Source: Paraglaciecola arctica (GTDB taxonomy: Bacteria; Pseudomonadota; Gammaproteobacteria; Enterobacterales; Alteromonadaceae). From it: 64,000 nt of DNA. The stretch spans positions 186,001 to 250,000 of the forward strand of contig NZ_JAHKQO010000045.1 of the NCBI RefSeq assembly GCF_018861065.1, read 5' to 3'. Positions 8,986 to 19,693 of the stretch are shown one piece after another (within the stretch, counting starts at the first letter, position 1; each line of letters starts with the position of its first letter). A program made the translations under genes and the position numbers. A model generated the notes under the pieces. The model was not told where the DNA came from, made no database searches, and was given only the letters and a program-made list of their open reading frames with translations.

Positions 8986-9513
8986 TTATATATTGGGTAT
9001 CTCCAAAAGTAAGTCAGTCACTCCAATATCAATGTTCATTTGGCTAAACAAAGCACTCACCTGTCCTCTGTGATGAGTTTGATGATTGAAAAAGTGCAAC
9101 ATCAATAACTTAAGCGACTTTGTGGATTGAACACCCCGAAAATTCGAATAGGTCAAATTGGTACTTAACGCAGGTGCATCAACTTCTCGGGTATAGGCCA
9201 AAATACACTTGTCTAAAGATTCCCGTAAATGACGTAGCTGTACTAAATCATCATGTACTATTGAACGCAGACCGGGTGGTTGAGTGAGTTTGCGAACAAA
9301 ATCTAGACTTGTAAAGTGAAGCGGATGCTGTGCAAAACGTTTTAACCAACTAATATCCCCCACCACAATATGATTGAGAGTAGCGATGATAGAGCTAAAA
9401 TAAACTCCTCTGTTTTCGCTTAATTGGTTCACATCTAACTGACTCGCTAAATCGTAGAATTCTTGGTTCATACGAGCATTATATTTAGCGTAGGTTTCGA
9501 ATATAAGTTTCAT
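8986..9513 (-). CDS. DinB family protein
   Basis: This 175-residue cytoplasmic protein is predicted to form a four-helix bundle of the DinB/YfiT type. The metal-site histidines are visible: one in ATLNHIVVGD (about residue 47) and the cluster HFFNHQTHHRGQ (about 140-151). Many family members are metal-dependent thiol S-transferases or have no known activity. The name comes from a damage-inducible Bacillus gene and does not prove a repair role here. It is a single gene, convergent with the PRC-barrel gene. Confidence 0.85.
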   Translation of the reverse strand: MKLIFETYAKYNARMNQEFYDLASQLDVNQLSENRGVYFSSIIATLNHIVVGDISWLKRFAQHPLHFTSLDFVRKLTQPPGLRSIVHDDLVQLRHLRESLDKCILAYTREVDAPALSTNLTYSNFRGVQSTKSLKLLMLHFFNHQTHHRGQVSALFSQMNIDIGVTDLLLEIPNI

Positions 9514-9633
9514 TGTTAACCCTTAGACATTGAATAACATTGAGTTGAGGTGTATTTGGAATATGCCCCATCAATAATCGTTTTTGAGTTTTGACGTCAA
9601 CTTTAAAAGCTACAGGGGCAAATTAGTTGACTG

Positions 9634-9870
9634 TTATTTTTGTTGCGGCCTAGTTGTAGGCAAATCATTACAAATGTCGCAAGCGATGTTTTTACGAAAA
9701 TTGTAAGCCCTGCGAATGGCAAATATAGCGATGGTAATGAAAGACCAAATAACCCCAAACTCTATCGAATAGGAAACAGTCTGGCCTTTTAAATACTGTA
9801 CTCCAGCAAGTAAACTGAAGGTAATTGGTAAAGCTATACAATACTGCAACAGCCACTTTCTAATCGGCAT
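9634..9870 (-). CDS. Small two-helix membrane protein of unknown function
   Basis: This 78-residue protein has two predicted membrane helices (about residues 9-26 and 36-53). A short polar tail carries a CDIC Cys pair (about 64-67). An Arg/Lys-rich stretch follows the second helix. I do not recognise a family. It stands alone between the DinB-like gene and another small membrane protein, both on the same strand. Coding status rests on an intact frame, sensible membrane topology and an AGGACA site 4-9 nt before the ATG. Confidence 0.6.
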   Translation of the reverse strand: MPIRKWLLQYCIALPITFSLLAGVQYLKGQTVSYSIEFGVIWSFITIAIFAIRRAYNFRKNIACDICNDLPTTRPQQK

Positions 9871-10039
9871 TTTGTGTCCTTTTTAATTTTTTGAGCAACG
9901 ACTAAGAATTAGCCGCAACACAGTTAAGTTCTATTAAGGCTATTCGCCTAAGTAGCAGTGGTTTTACCCTTGCTACTTAGGGTACCCAACTTGCCAATAC
10001 ATTTCCTTTTATAGTCAATAATCGACCAGTAAACTGTCA

Positions 10040-10468
10040 CTACACTAGTTGAGACATTTCTATTGAAAAGCCGATTAACGCCAAAACTAAGCCAACACCA
10101 CCTACCGAGTTGCCCCTGCCCAATACAACTCCCAGTCGAACAAGCGCTTTACTTATACCCAAAATAACAAAAACTAGAAATGTAAAAACACTAAAAAATA
10201 TGTTTGCAACCAAAAGCATTGATTGCTCCCATACCGATAGGGCTATGACAGATATAACCCAAAACAAAATGTAACTTCCTATCCACAGCAGCGGATTCTT
10301 CATAAACTTAGGTTTAGTCGCTTCAAATGTAGCTTTTAGGCTTTCTGATAACCTCGGAAAATAAAGTTCAACGGCAATTAACGCCAGGCCGATGAGCTCA
10401 ATGATGATAGCTATCCACTGCACTATTTTATTAAAATCGATGTTTCTCTCCTTAAAGACATATTTCAA
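10040..10468 (-). CDS. Membrane protein of unknown function
   Basis: This 142-residue protein has about four hydrophobic segments (roughly 14-34, 60-78, 82-108 and 122-139). Its soluble N-terminus is short and charged. I do not recognise the family; it resembles small integral membrane proteins with no assigned role. A GGAGAG ribosome site precedes the ATG. The gene is separated by more than 150 bp from its neighbours, so it is probably monocistronic. Confidence 0.65.
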   Translation of the reverse strand: MKYVFKERNIDFNKIVQWIAIIIELIGLALIAVELYFPRLSESLKATFEATKPKFMKNPLLWIGSYILFWVISVIALSVWEQSMLLVANIFFSVFTFLVFVILGISKALVRLGVVLGRGNSVGGVGLVLALIGFSIEMSQLV

Positions 10469-10815
10469 TTCATTTAAATAACAGCGACTTGTAGGGTAAA
10501 TCTAGGTTATATGCCAACCATAAATTATGCCCCTGCCAGCGTAGCGAAATTTTATCTATACGTTAAGTGCATCGAGTTTTTGGGTTCGTAATGTTTACCA
10601 TGTCAGGCTGATTCTAGAAATCTAAAGGACTGGCTCTGAGGGCAAATTTCTACTAGACCCCAAGTCACAGGCAAATAGACATATAAACTCCCCAACAAAT
10701 GTTATTTCAATCCAATTACACCTATTGCAACAATAATACTTTTAGTAGAGAGTTTGTCGAAATAGTTGTTTCTCATTCGTTGTAATGTACAGATTACTTT
10801 TAATGGAATTTTTAA
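10469..10815. other. Intergenic region between divergent genes
   Basis: This stretch separates a minus-strand membrane protein gene from a plus-strand secreted protein gene and must carry both promoters. I see no gene, RNA or strong promoter match in it. Confidence 0.3.
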
Positions 10816-11340
10816 ATGACCTATTCAATTCTCGTAACTATTAGTTTTTTTACTTTGTTTTTCTCCTCTGTATCACAAGCTGAAACGCCAGACTTGGGTA
10901 CAAATACTGAATATTTAGCAGCTGGGGTGTCTTCCCCAACAGCCTCAATCGAAGACGTAGACTGGATATCAGGTTACTGGCAAGGTGAAATTTGGGGTGG
11001 TCAGTTTGAAGAAATCTGGTCAAAGCCTGCAGCTGGATCAATGATGGCGTCTTTTAAGTTTACTGAAAGTGATCAAGTCAAGTTTTATGAGTTGCTAACA
11101 ATTTCAGAGCATCAAGGTAGTTTATTATTGCAACTAAAACACTTTAGTGACGATCTTAAAGGCTGGGAAGAAAAGGACCAAAGCATGAATTTTAAGTTAG
11201 TTAGGCTAACCGACAACGCAGTTTTTTTCGAAGGCTACACCTACAAATTAATTAATCACAATGAAATTCACGTGTTTGTGGTAGTTGAAAACGGCGGCAA
11301 AAAACAGGAAACCAAGTTTGTATTTAAGCGACACATCTAA
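10816..11340 (+). CDS. Secreted DUF6265-like protein
   Basis: This 174-residue protein begins with a signal peptide (about 1-22, cleavage probably after SQA). The mature part starts with a DVDWISGYWQGEIWGG-type segment, then an E-x-W-S-x-P stretch with later MMASFKF. This is the pattern of the lipocalin-like DUF6265 family: one beta-barrel domain of about 140 residues. Function is unknown in the family. It probably acts in the periplasm. It is a single gene with no obvious partner. Confidence 0.75.
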   Translation: MTYSILVTISFFTLFFSSVSQAETPDLGTNTEYLAAGVSSPTASIEDVDWISGYWQGEIWGGQFEEIWSKPAAGSMMASFKFTESDQVKFYELLTISEHQGSLLLQLKHFSDDLKGWEEKDQSMNFKLVRLTDNAVFFEGYTYKLINHNEIHVFVVVENGGKKQETKFVFKRHI

Positions 11341-11476
11341 TAAACCGTAACAAGTCTTTGTTTTAAAAGTAAATACAGTTTATCTCTAGTGTTTATTTAC
11401 TAGACAATTAGCGCCGACAAGAATAAATTAGTTAGGGAAGTAAAATTATTGATAAATATAACAAAGGACTGGGGAC

Positions 11477-13123
11477 TTGCTAAAAATACCCGCACAGAAA
11501 CCTAATGCTGACATTGAAGTATTAATAATTGATGGGCAGGCTTTAGTACATACGGTGGTACGCGGCGCCTTACTTGACGCAGGAATAGAAAACGTACACA
11601 GCGCTCATAATGCCTATGCCGCATTGCGGCTATGCGAAAAAACACGTTTTGACATGGTACTCATTGCCTTTGATGTGAAAAGCGACAAAGACGGCTTTAA
11701 CCTTTTAGAAGAATTGAAGTACAAAGGTTTTATCACCAAAACCACCTGTGTCGTATTTTTAAGCGCCGACACCACACAAGGTTTAGTCAATTGTGTAGTA
11801 GAAATGGAGCCTACCGATTTTTGGGTTAAACCATTAGATCGCTCGAAAGTCGAGAAACGTATTCATCAGATAATCACTATCGAAAAGAAACTCTACGCAT
11901 TGCGGTATTGTTTTGACCAAGGTGAGTTTCCTACCACTATTTATTATGCAGAACGCAAGTTGAAAGATGCCGCCCTATCTTTGTATTACCCACATATTAA
12001 TCGTTTGATTGGCAAAAGTTTATTTAACATAAAAGAATATGAAGCAGCCCAAGCCTTTTACGACTCGCTGACTAAAATATACACTTACGCATGGGTACAA
12101 GTGGGGTTGGCTGCTACTTTGCTGAAACAAAATAAAATTGATGAAGCAACCGAACTCACCGCTAAGCTTTTAGAGCGGGATGATACTAAATTTGCCACTT
12201 ATGACCTACTGGCCGAATACCATATCGACAAAGAAGACTACCAACAAGGTTATAAAATCATTCAGGAAGCGACAAAATTAGCGCCTCGCAGTATTGAGCG
12301 AAATCGGAAATCGTGGAACCTTGCTCGCTTAAATCATGACAGGATGGGCCAATACTTAGCCACAAGAAATATGGCAAAATACGCTAAAAATTCCATTCAT
12401 GACTCCCCAGCCCTGCAATTAAATGTTATGCGCTCTGCAATAGATCTTGCGGCCACATTACCTGAAGTCGACGCCAACAAATTATTAATCAATACCGAAA
12501 AAACGCTTTCAAGGCTAAAGCAAGACTTTGGAGCCTCTGCGGACTTAGGTGAGCAAATTAAGGTGATTGAAGTAAGACTACTTAACTTGCGCCAAGATAA
12601 AAAACAAGCAGAGCAAATTATGCTATCCCTCGACCCAGATGCTCAACTCATGAGTTTTGAAGACAACTTAGACAAAGTTAAAGCCTTTCATGAGGTCGGA
12701 TTGTGGGAACAATCGATGGGATTACTAGAGCAAATGAAAAACCAAGTGGAACTGGATACTTTCACTGGAAAGGTGCTATCGGAATATTTAGAACAAGAAT
12801 CAAGCGAGCGTAAAGATATACGTTATAGCCCAAAAGAATTGGGGGAAATGGCCTCAACACATTACAAAAACAAACGCTATCGACCAGCATATGACCTTCT
12901 ACAACAAGCGGCACAATTGTCACCAAACAATATCAATATAGTGATTAGTTTGTTGAAAGTTCTTGCGATTCTGTCAGAGGAAGAAGGCCTAACCCCTGAA
13001 GAAAGCCAAAACGTTTCGCAGTGCTTAGAAACATTAGGAAAAGTAGTATTATCCGAAAATCAGCAAGCTAAATTAGATGAATACAATACACGTATCAATA
13101 AGGCCTTAGAAGTTGAGGTATAA
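11477..13123 (+). CDS. Response regulator receiver protein with TPR repeats
   Basis: This 548-residue protein has an N-terminal CheY-like receiver (about 14-135). The phosphate-accepting position is Asp66 in IAFDVKSDKDG, with Ser96 and Lys118 (FWVKPL) completing the active site. The acidic pocket seems to hold a single Asp (Asp19) instead of the usual pair. The rest is helical with tetratricopeptide repeats (about 145-300 and 455-500) and no DNA-binding or enzymatic output domain. Output is probably by protein binding. The start is a TTG at 11477 behind an AAAGGA site. No kinase is adjacent. It is convergent with tilS, 15 bp apart. Confidence 0.85.
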   Translation: MLKIPAQKPNADIEVLIIDGQALVHTVVRGALLDAGIENVHSAHNAYAALRLCEKTRFDMVLIAFDVKSDKDGFNLLEELKYKGFITKTTCVVFLSADTTQGLVNCVVEMEPTDFWVKPLDRSKVEKRIHQIITIEKKLYALRYCFDQGEFPTTIYYAERKLKDAALSLYYPHINRLIGKSLFNIKEYEAAQAFYDSLTKIYTYAWVQVGLAATLLKQNKIDEATELTAKLLERDDTKFATYDLLAEYHIDKEDYQQGYKIIQEATKLAPRSIERNRKSWNLARLNHDRMGQYLATRNMAKYAKNSIHDSPALQLNVMRSAIDLAATLPEVDANKLLINTEKTLSRLKQDFGASADLGEQIKVIEVRLLNLRQDKKQAEQIMLSLDPDAQLMSFEDNLDKVKAFHEVGLWEQSMGLLEQMKNQVELDTFTGKVLSEYLEQESSERKDIRYSPKELGEMASTHYKNKRYRPAYDLLQQAAQLSPNNINIVISLLKVLAILSEEEGLTPEESQNVSQCLETLGKVVLSENQQAKLDEYNTRINKALEVEV

Positions 13124-13138
13124 CTTGGGGCATTTACT

Positions 13139-14524
13139 TTAATAAGCATCACTGTCGAAGGTGACTGATACTAAGCTTGTTTTTCTGGAACGCGACTCAG
13201 TTGCTTGTGATAAATACCATTGACCTTGAATTAATAGCGCCAACACGGCTTCGTTTTGAACCACAAATACCGCGCGTTCTCGCACCCATGGTGCAACCTT
13301 CCATTCTTTAAACCATTGTTTAACCGGTTTTGAATAAGCACTGCCTAGTGGTTTGAATTTAGTTCCATAACCTCCTAGACGTATCTCAATTGAACCTAAA
13401 CTAGGGTCAATATTGAATTGTGACTGGAGACAATTTATGGGATTTTCACTTACTATAAAATTGAGGCTACCTTGATGGTAAGGTAATCTAACATGTTTTT
13501 CACCCCGCCATTGCATACCAAATGAAACAGTCTCTGGAGGCACATTTATGACAAATAATTGTTGATTAAAGCGCCTAAACTGCCAATTTTGCCATTGTAG
13601 AATTGGCGTTGCATCCTCTGCAGCATCAAGCAACTCAGGTTTAAGTTGCATTAACATAGCTAAAGATGGATTCTGAATACCTTGTTCAGTCAACCAATAA
13701 CGAATTAACTGATGCAACCAAGGTTGCGATAATTGTTTCAGTCCGGGAAGGTGTAAACTGTTAGCTGAAGCCCGTAATGAATTAAGTTTGTCTTCATTGA
13801 TTTCATCTAACAAACTTTGTTGTTCAGCACATAAAGACGCACTTCGAGCCACTGAACGGGCTAATTCTGGCCAACGATTTTGTAGCACAGGTAGTACATC
13901 GTGACGCAAAAAGTTACGCTCAAAATCCGTGTTTTGATTGGATTCATCCTCACACCACTGCAAGTTATGTTGTTGCGCATATTCCAAAATTTGTTGTTGA
14001 GTAATGGCTAATAGAGGCCGATAAAATCCAACCTGTTTGTCTGAGTCTGTTTCGCCAGACACTATCCAAGAGCGATTCATTGCAGACAAGCCTTTAGGCC
14101 CTGCACCGCGTTTTAACTGCAACAAAAATGTTTCGAGTTGGTCGTCTTGATGTTGCCCAAGTAATACTTGGCTATTAGCGGGTGCTAACTCGGTCAACTG
14201 CTTGTAACGTGCTTCTCTAGCTTGTGCTTCTAAGCTTTTCCTGGGGGTATCAGCAAGGTTCACATTCGCGGTTTGAAATGCAATGCCTAAGCTGCTACAA
14301 ATCTGCTTACAATGGCTTTGCCATTGGTCAGCATGTTGACTTAAACCATGATGAATATGGATGGCACTGAGTTGAAACGGAAGTGGCTGCTGTTTTCTTA
14401 TTCTATCAAGTGCATGCAACAGCACATGTGAGTCGACACCGCCACTATAGGCAACGACTAGTTGTGACGCCGACAAAAGTGGCTCACAGACGAGTTGCTC
14501 CTTAATTGTTGTTAGAATCGACAT
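13139..14524 (-). CDS. tilS: tRNA(Ile)-lysidine synthase
   Basis: This 461-residue enzyme attaches lysine to C34 of the tRNA-Ile CAU anticodon, changing both its charging and its codon reading from AUG to AUA. The PP-loop SGGVDS (27-32) binds ATP. The ATPase domain runs to about residue 220, followed by the linker domain and the C-terminal TilS domain (about 350-455). Length is close to the E. coli protein (432). It lies downstream of accA in the same direction, but a terminator sits between them, so it may have its own promoter. Confidence 0.96.
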   Translation of the reverse strand: MSILTTIKEQLVCEPLLSASQLVVAYSGGVDSHVLLHALDRIRKQQPLPFQLSAIHIHHGLSQHADQWQSHCKQICSSLGIAFQTANVNLADTPRKSLEAQAREARYKQLTELAPANSQVLLGQHQDDQLETFLLQLKRGAGPKGLSAMNRSWIVSGETDSDKQVGFYRPLLAITQQQILEYAQQHNLQWCEDESNQNTDFERNFLRHDVLPVLQNRWPELARSVARSASLCAEQQSLLDEINEDKLNSLRASANSLHLPGLKQLSQPWLHQLIRYWLTEQGIQNPSLAMLMQLKPELLDAAEDATPILQWQNWQFRRFNQQLFVINVPPETVSFGMQWRGEKHVRLPYHQGSLNFIVSENPINCLQSQFNIDPSLGSIEIRLGGYGTKFKPLGSAYSKPVKQWFKEWKVAPWVRERAVFVVQNEAVLALLIQGQWYLSQATESRSRKTSLVSVTFDSDAY

Positions 14525-14548
14525 ATAACGCAGCGAGGTTCCAGTAAT

Positions 14549-14575
14549 AAAAAAGCCACCTTAAAAGATGGCTTT
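14549..14575 (-). terminator. Intrinsic terminator after accA
   Basis: On the minus strand AAAGCCATC pairs with GGTGGCTTT (9 bp, one G-U pair) around a TTTTAA loop, followed by more T residues. It separates accA from tilS. Confidence 0.75.
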
Positions 14576-14600
14576 ATAGCGTTTAAGAATCCGAGATTAT

Positions 14601-15557
14601 TTAACAATAACCAAAAGACATCAATCTTTCATAGCGTTGCGCTAACAATTCTTCGGTAGACAAACTACTTAGCTGAGCTAGCTGCTGTTTCAAGGTAGCC
14701 TTTAAATTAGCAGCCATACTATCGTGGTCGCGATGTGCCCCACCTAAGGGCTCGGTGACAATTTGATTGATCAACCCTAGCTCTTTGATTTTCCCAGCAC
14801 TCACTCCCATAGCTTCGGCAGCCAATGGGGCTTTCTCAGCACTTTTCCACAGAATAGAGGCACAGCCTTCAGGAGAAATAACTGAATATGTACTATATTG
14901 CAGCATATTCACTCTGTCACCTACACCTATAGCCAAAGCGCCTCCAGAACCACCTTCACCAATTACAGTACAAATAATAGGTACCTTTAAGCCAGACATC
15001 ACTTTAAGATTACGGGCAATGGCTTCACTTTGACCACGCTCTTCGGCTCCTACACCTGGATAGGCTCCAGGGGTATCAATAAACGTAATAATAGGTAAGT
15101 TAAAACGCTCGGCGATTTCCATTAAACGTAATGCTTTTCGATAACCTTCTGGCTTAGGCATGCCAAAATTACGCTTAATTTTTTCTTTGGTATCGCGACC
15201 TTTTTGATGACCAATAACCATCACAGGTTGTCCATCAATTTTAGCTAAACCACCCACTATGGCTTTATCGTCAGCAAATGCTCGATCGCCTGCAAGTTCA
15301 TCAAATTCGCTACAAATATGTTCTATGTAATCGTAGGTATAGGGGCGCATTGGGTGACGCGCTATTTGGCATACTTGCCAAGCGCCTAAGTCCGCAAAAA
15401 TTTTGCGGCTTAACTCTGCGCTTTTTTCTCGCAGTTTAGTGATTTCTTCTTCGATATTGACATCGAATTCTCCCCCTTGATTGACTAGTCTTAACTCTTC
15501 AATCTTCGCTTCTAATTCGGCGATGGGTTTTTCGAATTCTAAAAAATTTACACTCAT
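14601..15557 (-). CDS. accA: Acetyl-CoA carboxylase carboxyltransferase subunit alpha
   Basis: This 318-residue protein is the alpha subunit of the carboxyltransferase that, with AccD, moves the carboxyl group from biotin-AccB to acetyl-CoA and commits carbon to fatty acid synthesis. It is full length (E. coli 319). The N-terminus [19 protein letters not shown] and the crotonase-fold core with [12 protein letters not shown] (about 204-215) and [12 protein letters not shown] (about 230-241) are diagnostic. It follows dnaE, as in many Gammaproteobacteria, with a 56-bp gap, and a terminator follows it. Confidence 0.98.
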   Translation of the reverse strand: MSVNFLEFEKPIAELEAKIEELRLVNQGGEFDVNIEEEITKLREKSAELSRKIFADLGAWQVCQIARHPMRPYTYDYIEHICSEFDELAGDRAFADDKAIVGGLAKIDGQPVMVIGHQKGRDTKEKIKRNFGMPKPEGYRKALRLMEIAERFNLPIITFIDTPGAYPGVGAEERGQSEAIARNLKVMSGLKVPIICTVIGEGGSGGALAIGVGDRVNMLQYSTYSVISPEGCASILWKSAEKAPLAAEAMGVSAGKIKELGLINQIVTEPLGGAHRDHDSMAANLKATLKQQLAQLSSLSTEELLAQRYERLMSFGYC

Positions 15558-15613
15558 TGAACACCTAATAATAATTGTTTACAGCTTTTCAGCACTTCGC
15601 TTATATAAACGAG

Positions 15614-18600
15614 TTAGTGGAATTCCAAATCTATCTGAGGTTTCCCTAACAGCTGTTGTAAGTCATATAGTAACTCATCTTGGGGTGTAACATACCATTG
15701 TGCACCCAAGGTTAAATCAACTTTTGCATCTGGATGCACGTAACGTATCTGAACCGGGCAACTACCACCTTGATACGGCTGCAAAACTGACTGCAGTTTA
15801 GCCACAGTAGAAGGATTACACCAGCTTGATTCTAAATGCACTTGTAACCCTTTCGCATTTTTTTCACGGGCTTGTACTAAGTCCATTGCATCGCGGGCGG
15901 ACATTGTATTGCCACCAGAGAACTCATCAAAGCTGACCTGTCCACTTATTACTAATATTTTATCTTCTTGCAACAATTCTTCATATTGCTCAAGCATATC
16001 AGGAAAAAACCTAACATCCACTCTGGCACTTTTATCATCTAGTGTTACCAAGGCCCAACGACGTCCTCTTTTGTTGGTCATTACCCTTACCCCTAATACT
16101 AAACCTACTGCAAAAGCAGTTTGATCTCTATTGGTCGGTTTTAGATCAACCAGGCGGCAAGGTGCATAATACTTGATTTCGTTGAGATACTGATTGATAG
16201 GGTGGCCAGTAAGATAAAGCCCCAATGTGGTCTTTTCACCGTCTAACCAGACTTTCTCTGGCCAAGGTTTAACATCAGCAAAAGCTTGTTGAACTTGTTC
16301 TGGCTCAGTGGTCAACAGTCCAAACATATCAGACTGCCCTGAAGTTTTATCTTTAGCATGTTGCCCAGCTGCCGCCAACGCGTTAGGCAAAGAGTGCATT
16401 AATGAAGCACGGTGAGGCCCTAAATTGTCTAAGGCACCAGCCAAAACTAACTTTTCCAAGATACGCTTATTGATACGTTTTAAATCTACTTTGGCGCAAA
16501 AATCGAATAAATCACTAAATTTTCCAGATTCATCACGGGCTTCAATAATTGCCTCAATTGGGCCTTCACCTACACCTTTGACCGCACCAATACCGTAAAC
16601 AATGCGTCCTTGCTCATCGACTGTAAACTTGTGGCTACCGGCATTTACGTCGGGAGGCAAGATAGTAAGTCCCATACGATTACATTCATCAACCAAGGTA
16701 ACGATTTTGTCGGAGTTATCCATATCGGCTGACATAACCGCGGCCATAAACTCTGCAGGATAATGGGTTTTCAGCCATAACGTTTGGTACGAGACTAACG
16801 CATAGGCAGCAGAGTGAGATTTGTTAAAACCATAACCTGCAAATTTTTCAACAAGGTCAAAAATCTTAATTGCTAGAGTGGGGTCAATTCCGTTATCTTT
16901 CGCACCAGACTCAAACGATTCCCGCTGCTTTTCCATTTCTTCTAGGTTTTTCTTACCCATAGCACGGCGTAATAAATCCGCCCCGCCTAAACTATAACCT
17001 GACATCACCTGAGCAATTTGCATTACTTGTTCTTGATACAAGATAATGCCATAGGTGGGCTGCAAAATTTCCTTCAAACATTCATGCTGGTATTGAGCGT
17101 CAGGATAAGAAACCTCTTCTCGTCCATGCTTACGATCAATAAAGTTATCTACCATGCCTGATTGCAGCGGGCCAGGTCTGAAAAGTGCCACTAGCGCGAT
17201 AATATCTTCAAAACAATCTGGTTTTAGGCGTTTTATCAACTCTTTCATGCCACGAGATTCGAGCTGAAATACTGCGGTGGTCTCGGCATTTTGCAATAAC
17301 CTAAAACATTTTGGATCTTCCAGCGGGATAGCCGCAATATTAATATCGATGCCTTTACCCGATTTAATCATATCCATCGCCCACTGGATAATAGTCAGGG
17401 TACGCAGTCCTAAGAAGTCAAATTTAACTAGACCTGCTGTTTCAACATCGTTTTTATCAAACTGAGTAACCGGGTTTTTGCCTTCGTCATCACAATATAG
17501 GGGAGCAAAATCCGTGATAAGTGTTGGCGCTATTACTACGCCACCGGCATGTTTACCCGCATTACGAGTACAACCTTCCAAGATACGACACATGTCTATG
17601 AGATCTTTGACTTCTTCGTCTTGGTTGTACAATTCTGGTAGCCTAGGCTCTTCAACAAACGCTTTTTCTAATGTCATCCCTGGAGTAGCAGGAATAAGTT
17701 TTGATATCCTGTCAACAAAACCATAAGGATGACCTAACACTCGGCCCACATCTCGCACTACCGCTTTTGCTGCCATAGTACCGAAAGTGATAATTTGAGA
17801 TACCGCGTCTCGCCCGTACATTTCGGCCACGTGATCAATTACTTCATCACGCCTATCCATGCAAAAATCTACGTCAAAGTCAGGCATGGATACCCGTTCA
17901 GGATTCAAAAATCGTTCGAATAATAAGTCGTATTCTAGAGGGTCAAGATCTGTTATGTCTAAGGCATATGCCACAAGAGACCCCGCACCCGACCCACGCC
18001 CAGGTCCTACTGGAATATTATTATCTTTACTCCATTGAATAAACTCCATCACGATCAAGAAGTAACCTGGGAACCCCATTTGGTTAATAACCTTAAGCTC
18101 AATCGCTAACCTATCATCGTATTCTGGTCGTTTTTCTAAACGAACTTGTTCGTCTGGGAACAAAAATGCCAATCTTCGCTCTAGTCCCTCTTCCGAGACC
18201 TTAACCAGATAATCTTTAATATCCATACCTTCTGTAGGAAAATCAGGTAGAAAGTATGTACCTAGTTGAACCGTAACATTACAGCGCTTTGCGATTTCAA
18301 CAGTATTTTGAATTGCTTCAGGAATATCAGAAAACAACTCCATCATTTCTTCAGCAGTTCGCAAGTATTGCTGTTCAGAATATTCTTTTGGCCTACGAGG
18401 ATCTCCCAAGGTAAAACCGTCATGAATCGCTACACGAATTTCATGCGCATCAAAGTATTGTCTATCAACAAAACACACTTCGTTGGTGGCTACTACTGGC
18501 AAGTCATATTGTTGCGCCCAATCTACCGCGCGATGAATGTAGTCCTCTTCACCTAATCGACCTGTTCTGGTCAACTCCAAATAAAAACGATTAGGAAAGT

Positions 18601-19099
18601 GTTGCTGATAAAACTCGGTAACGTGCTTAGCAATATCCATATTGCCCTTAGTCAATAGCATACCTAAATCGCCTGACTTACCACCCGATAATACGAGCAC
18701 ACCTTGGCTGTGTTCAGCTAACCATGCTCGGTCTATTGCTGCTCTATCGTTTATACTTCCCCGTAAATAGGCTTTGGATATTAAAAGCGTGATATTTTTA
18801 TAGCCGATATTATCCAAAGCTAACAATGTAAGACGAAACAAAGTCCCTTCAAGCTCATCAGCACATACCCAAAAATCTGCGCCTATAATTGGTTTAATAC
18901 CGTTATCATGAGCCTGGCGATAAAACTTTACCAATCCACACATATTCATTTGATCAGTAATAGCGACAGCGGGCATACCCAGTTCTTTGACATGAGAAAT
19001 AAGGGGTTTAACCTTATTTAACCCATCTAACATGGAAAAATCACTGTGCACCCGTAAATGTACAAAATTTACCGCGGCTTGTTGTAGTTGTTCTGTCAT
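15614..19099 (-). CDS. dnaE: DNA polymerase III subunit alpha
   Basis: This 1161-residue catalytic subunit of the replicative polymerase is full length (E. coli 1160). The N-terminal PHP domain (about 8-280) is followed by the palm, where PDFDVDF carries the catalytic Asp407 and Asp409. Next come the fingers with [10 protein letters not shown], the beta-clamp-binding region and the OB-fold domain (about 990-1075). Its ATG directly abuts the rnhB stop codon with no spacer, so translation is probably coupled. Confidence 0.98.
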   Translation of the reverse strand: MTEQLQQAAVNFVHLRVHSDFSMLDGLNKVKPLISHVKELGMPAVAITDQMNMCGLVKFYRQAHDNGIKPIIGADFWVCADELEGTLFRLTLLALDNIGYKNITLLISKAYLRGSINDRAAIDRAWLAEHSQGVLVLSGGKSGDLGMLLTKGNMDIAKHVTEFYQQHFPNRFYLELTRTGRLGEEDYIHRAVDWAQQYDLPVVATNEVCFVDRQYFDAHEIRVAIHDGFTLGDPRRPKEYSEQQYLRTAEEMMELFSDIPEAIQNTVEIAKRCNVTVQLGTYFLPDFPTEGMDIKDYLVKVSEEGLERRLAFLFPDEQVRLEKRPEYDDRLAIELKVINQMGFPGYFLIVMEFIQWSKDNNIPVGPGRGSGAGSLVAYALDITDLDPLEYDLLFERFLNPERVSMPDFDVDFCMDRRDEVIDHVAEMYGRDAVSQIITFGTMAAKAVVRDVGRVLGHPYGFVDRISKLIPATPGMTLEKAFVEEPRLPELYNQDEEVKDLIDMCRILEGCTRNAGKHAGGVVIAPTLITDFAPLYCDDEGKNPVTQFDKNDVETAGLVKFDFLGLRTLTIIQWAMDMIKSGKGIDINIAAIPLEDPKCFRLLQNAETTAVFQLESRGMKELIKRLKPDCFEDIIALVALFRPGPLQSGMVDNFIDRKHGREEVSYPDAQYQHECLKEILQPTYGIILYQEQVMQIAQVMSGYSLGGADLLRRAMGKKNLEEMEKQRESFESGAKDNGIDPTLAIKIFDLVEKFAGYGFNKSHSAAYALVSYQTLWLKTHYPAEFMAAVMSADMDNSDKIVTLVDECNRMGLTILPPDVNAGSHKFTVDEQGRIVYGIGAVKGVGEGPIEAIIEARDESGKFSDLFDFCAKVDLKRINKRILEKLVLAGALDNLGPHRASLMHSLPNALAAAGQHAKDKTSGQSDMFGLLTTEPEQVQQAFADVKPWPEKVWLDGEKTTLGLYLTGHPINQYLNEIKYYAPCRLVDLKPTNRDQTAFAVGLVLGVRVMTNKRGRRWALVTLDDKSARVDVRFFPDMLEQYEELLQEDKILVISGQVSFDEFSGGNTMSARDAMDLVQAREKNAKGLQVHLESSWCNPSTVAKLQSVLQPYQGGSCPVQIRYVHPDAKVDLTLGAQWYVTPQDELLYDLQQLLGKPQIDLEFH

Positions 19100-19693
19100 T
19101 TAAGAGCCTGCTAATTGACCATCATGCAAAGCAAGAGATTGCTGCACTGGCTTAAAACTCATTCGATATTGCGAAAGTGGTCCAAGCTCAGCGAGCTTAG
19201 CTAAATGGTATGCAGTAGGGTAACCTTTGTGCTTGGCAAAGCCGTACTCTGGATATTGTAGATCTAAAGCCAACATTTCTTGGTCACGTGTGACTTTTGC
19301 TATAATTGAGGCCGCTGAAATTTCTGCAATTAATCCATCGCCTTTAACCACGGATTCACTCGAATAATGCCAGTTCGGGCAACGATTTCCATCAACCATC
19401 ACATGAGTTGGTTGGATTGACAACCCTTTTACCGCTCGGGTCATGGCAAGCATTGTGGCATGCAAAATATTAAGTTCGTCTATTTCTCTGGGACTAGCGC
19501 GTCCTATTGACCAAGCTAAAGCATATTGTTTTATTTCAGCTGCCAAAGTGTTTCGTTTCTTTTCAGATAACTTTTTCGAATCGGCCAATCCATTAATTTT
19601 ATGTCTTGGATCGAGAATAACAGCCGCAGTTACCACATCTCCGACTAAAGGCCCGCGTCCGACTTCATCGACTCCTGCAATCAACTCAGTCAC
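19100..19693 (-). CDS. rnhB: Ribonuclease HII
   Basis: This 197-residue enzyme cleaves the RNA strand of RNA-DNA hybrids and removes single misincorporated ribonucleotides. The conserved start [13 protein letters not shown] carries Asp9 and Glu10. Further acidic ligands occur in the VMVDGNRCP and [12 protein letters not shown] regions. The size matches E. coli RnhB (198). Its start overlaps the lpxB stop by 4 nt, and its stop touches the dnaE start, as in the classic lpxB-rnhB-dnaE order. Confidence 0.97.
   Translation of the reverse strand: MTELIAGVDEVGRGPLVGDVVTAAVILDPRHKINGLADSKKLSEKKRNTLAAEIKQYALAWSIGRASPREIDELNILHATMLAMTRAVKGLSIQPTHVMVDGNRCPNWHYSSESVVKGDGLIAEISAASIIAKVTRDQEMLALDLQYPEYGFAKHKGYPTAYHLAKLAELGPLSQYRMSFKPVQQSLALHDGQLAGS

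Noticed and set aside
18266-18556. Open frame of 96 codons on the plus strand opposite dnaE
   Set aside because: Antisense to a conserved essential gene; no recognisable protein features.
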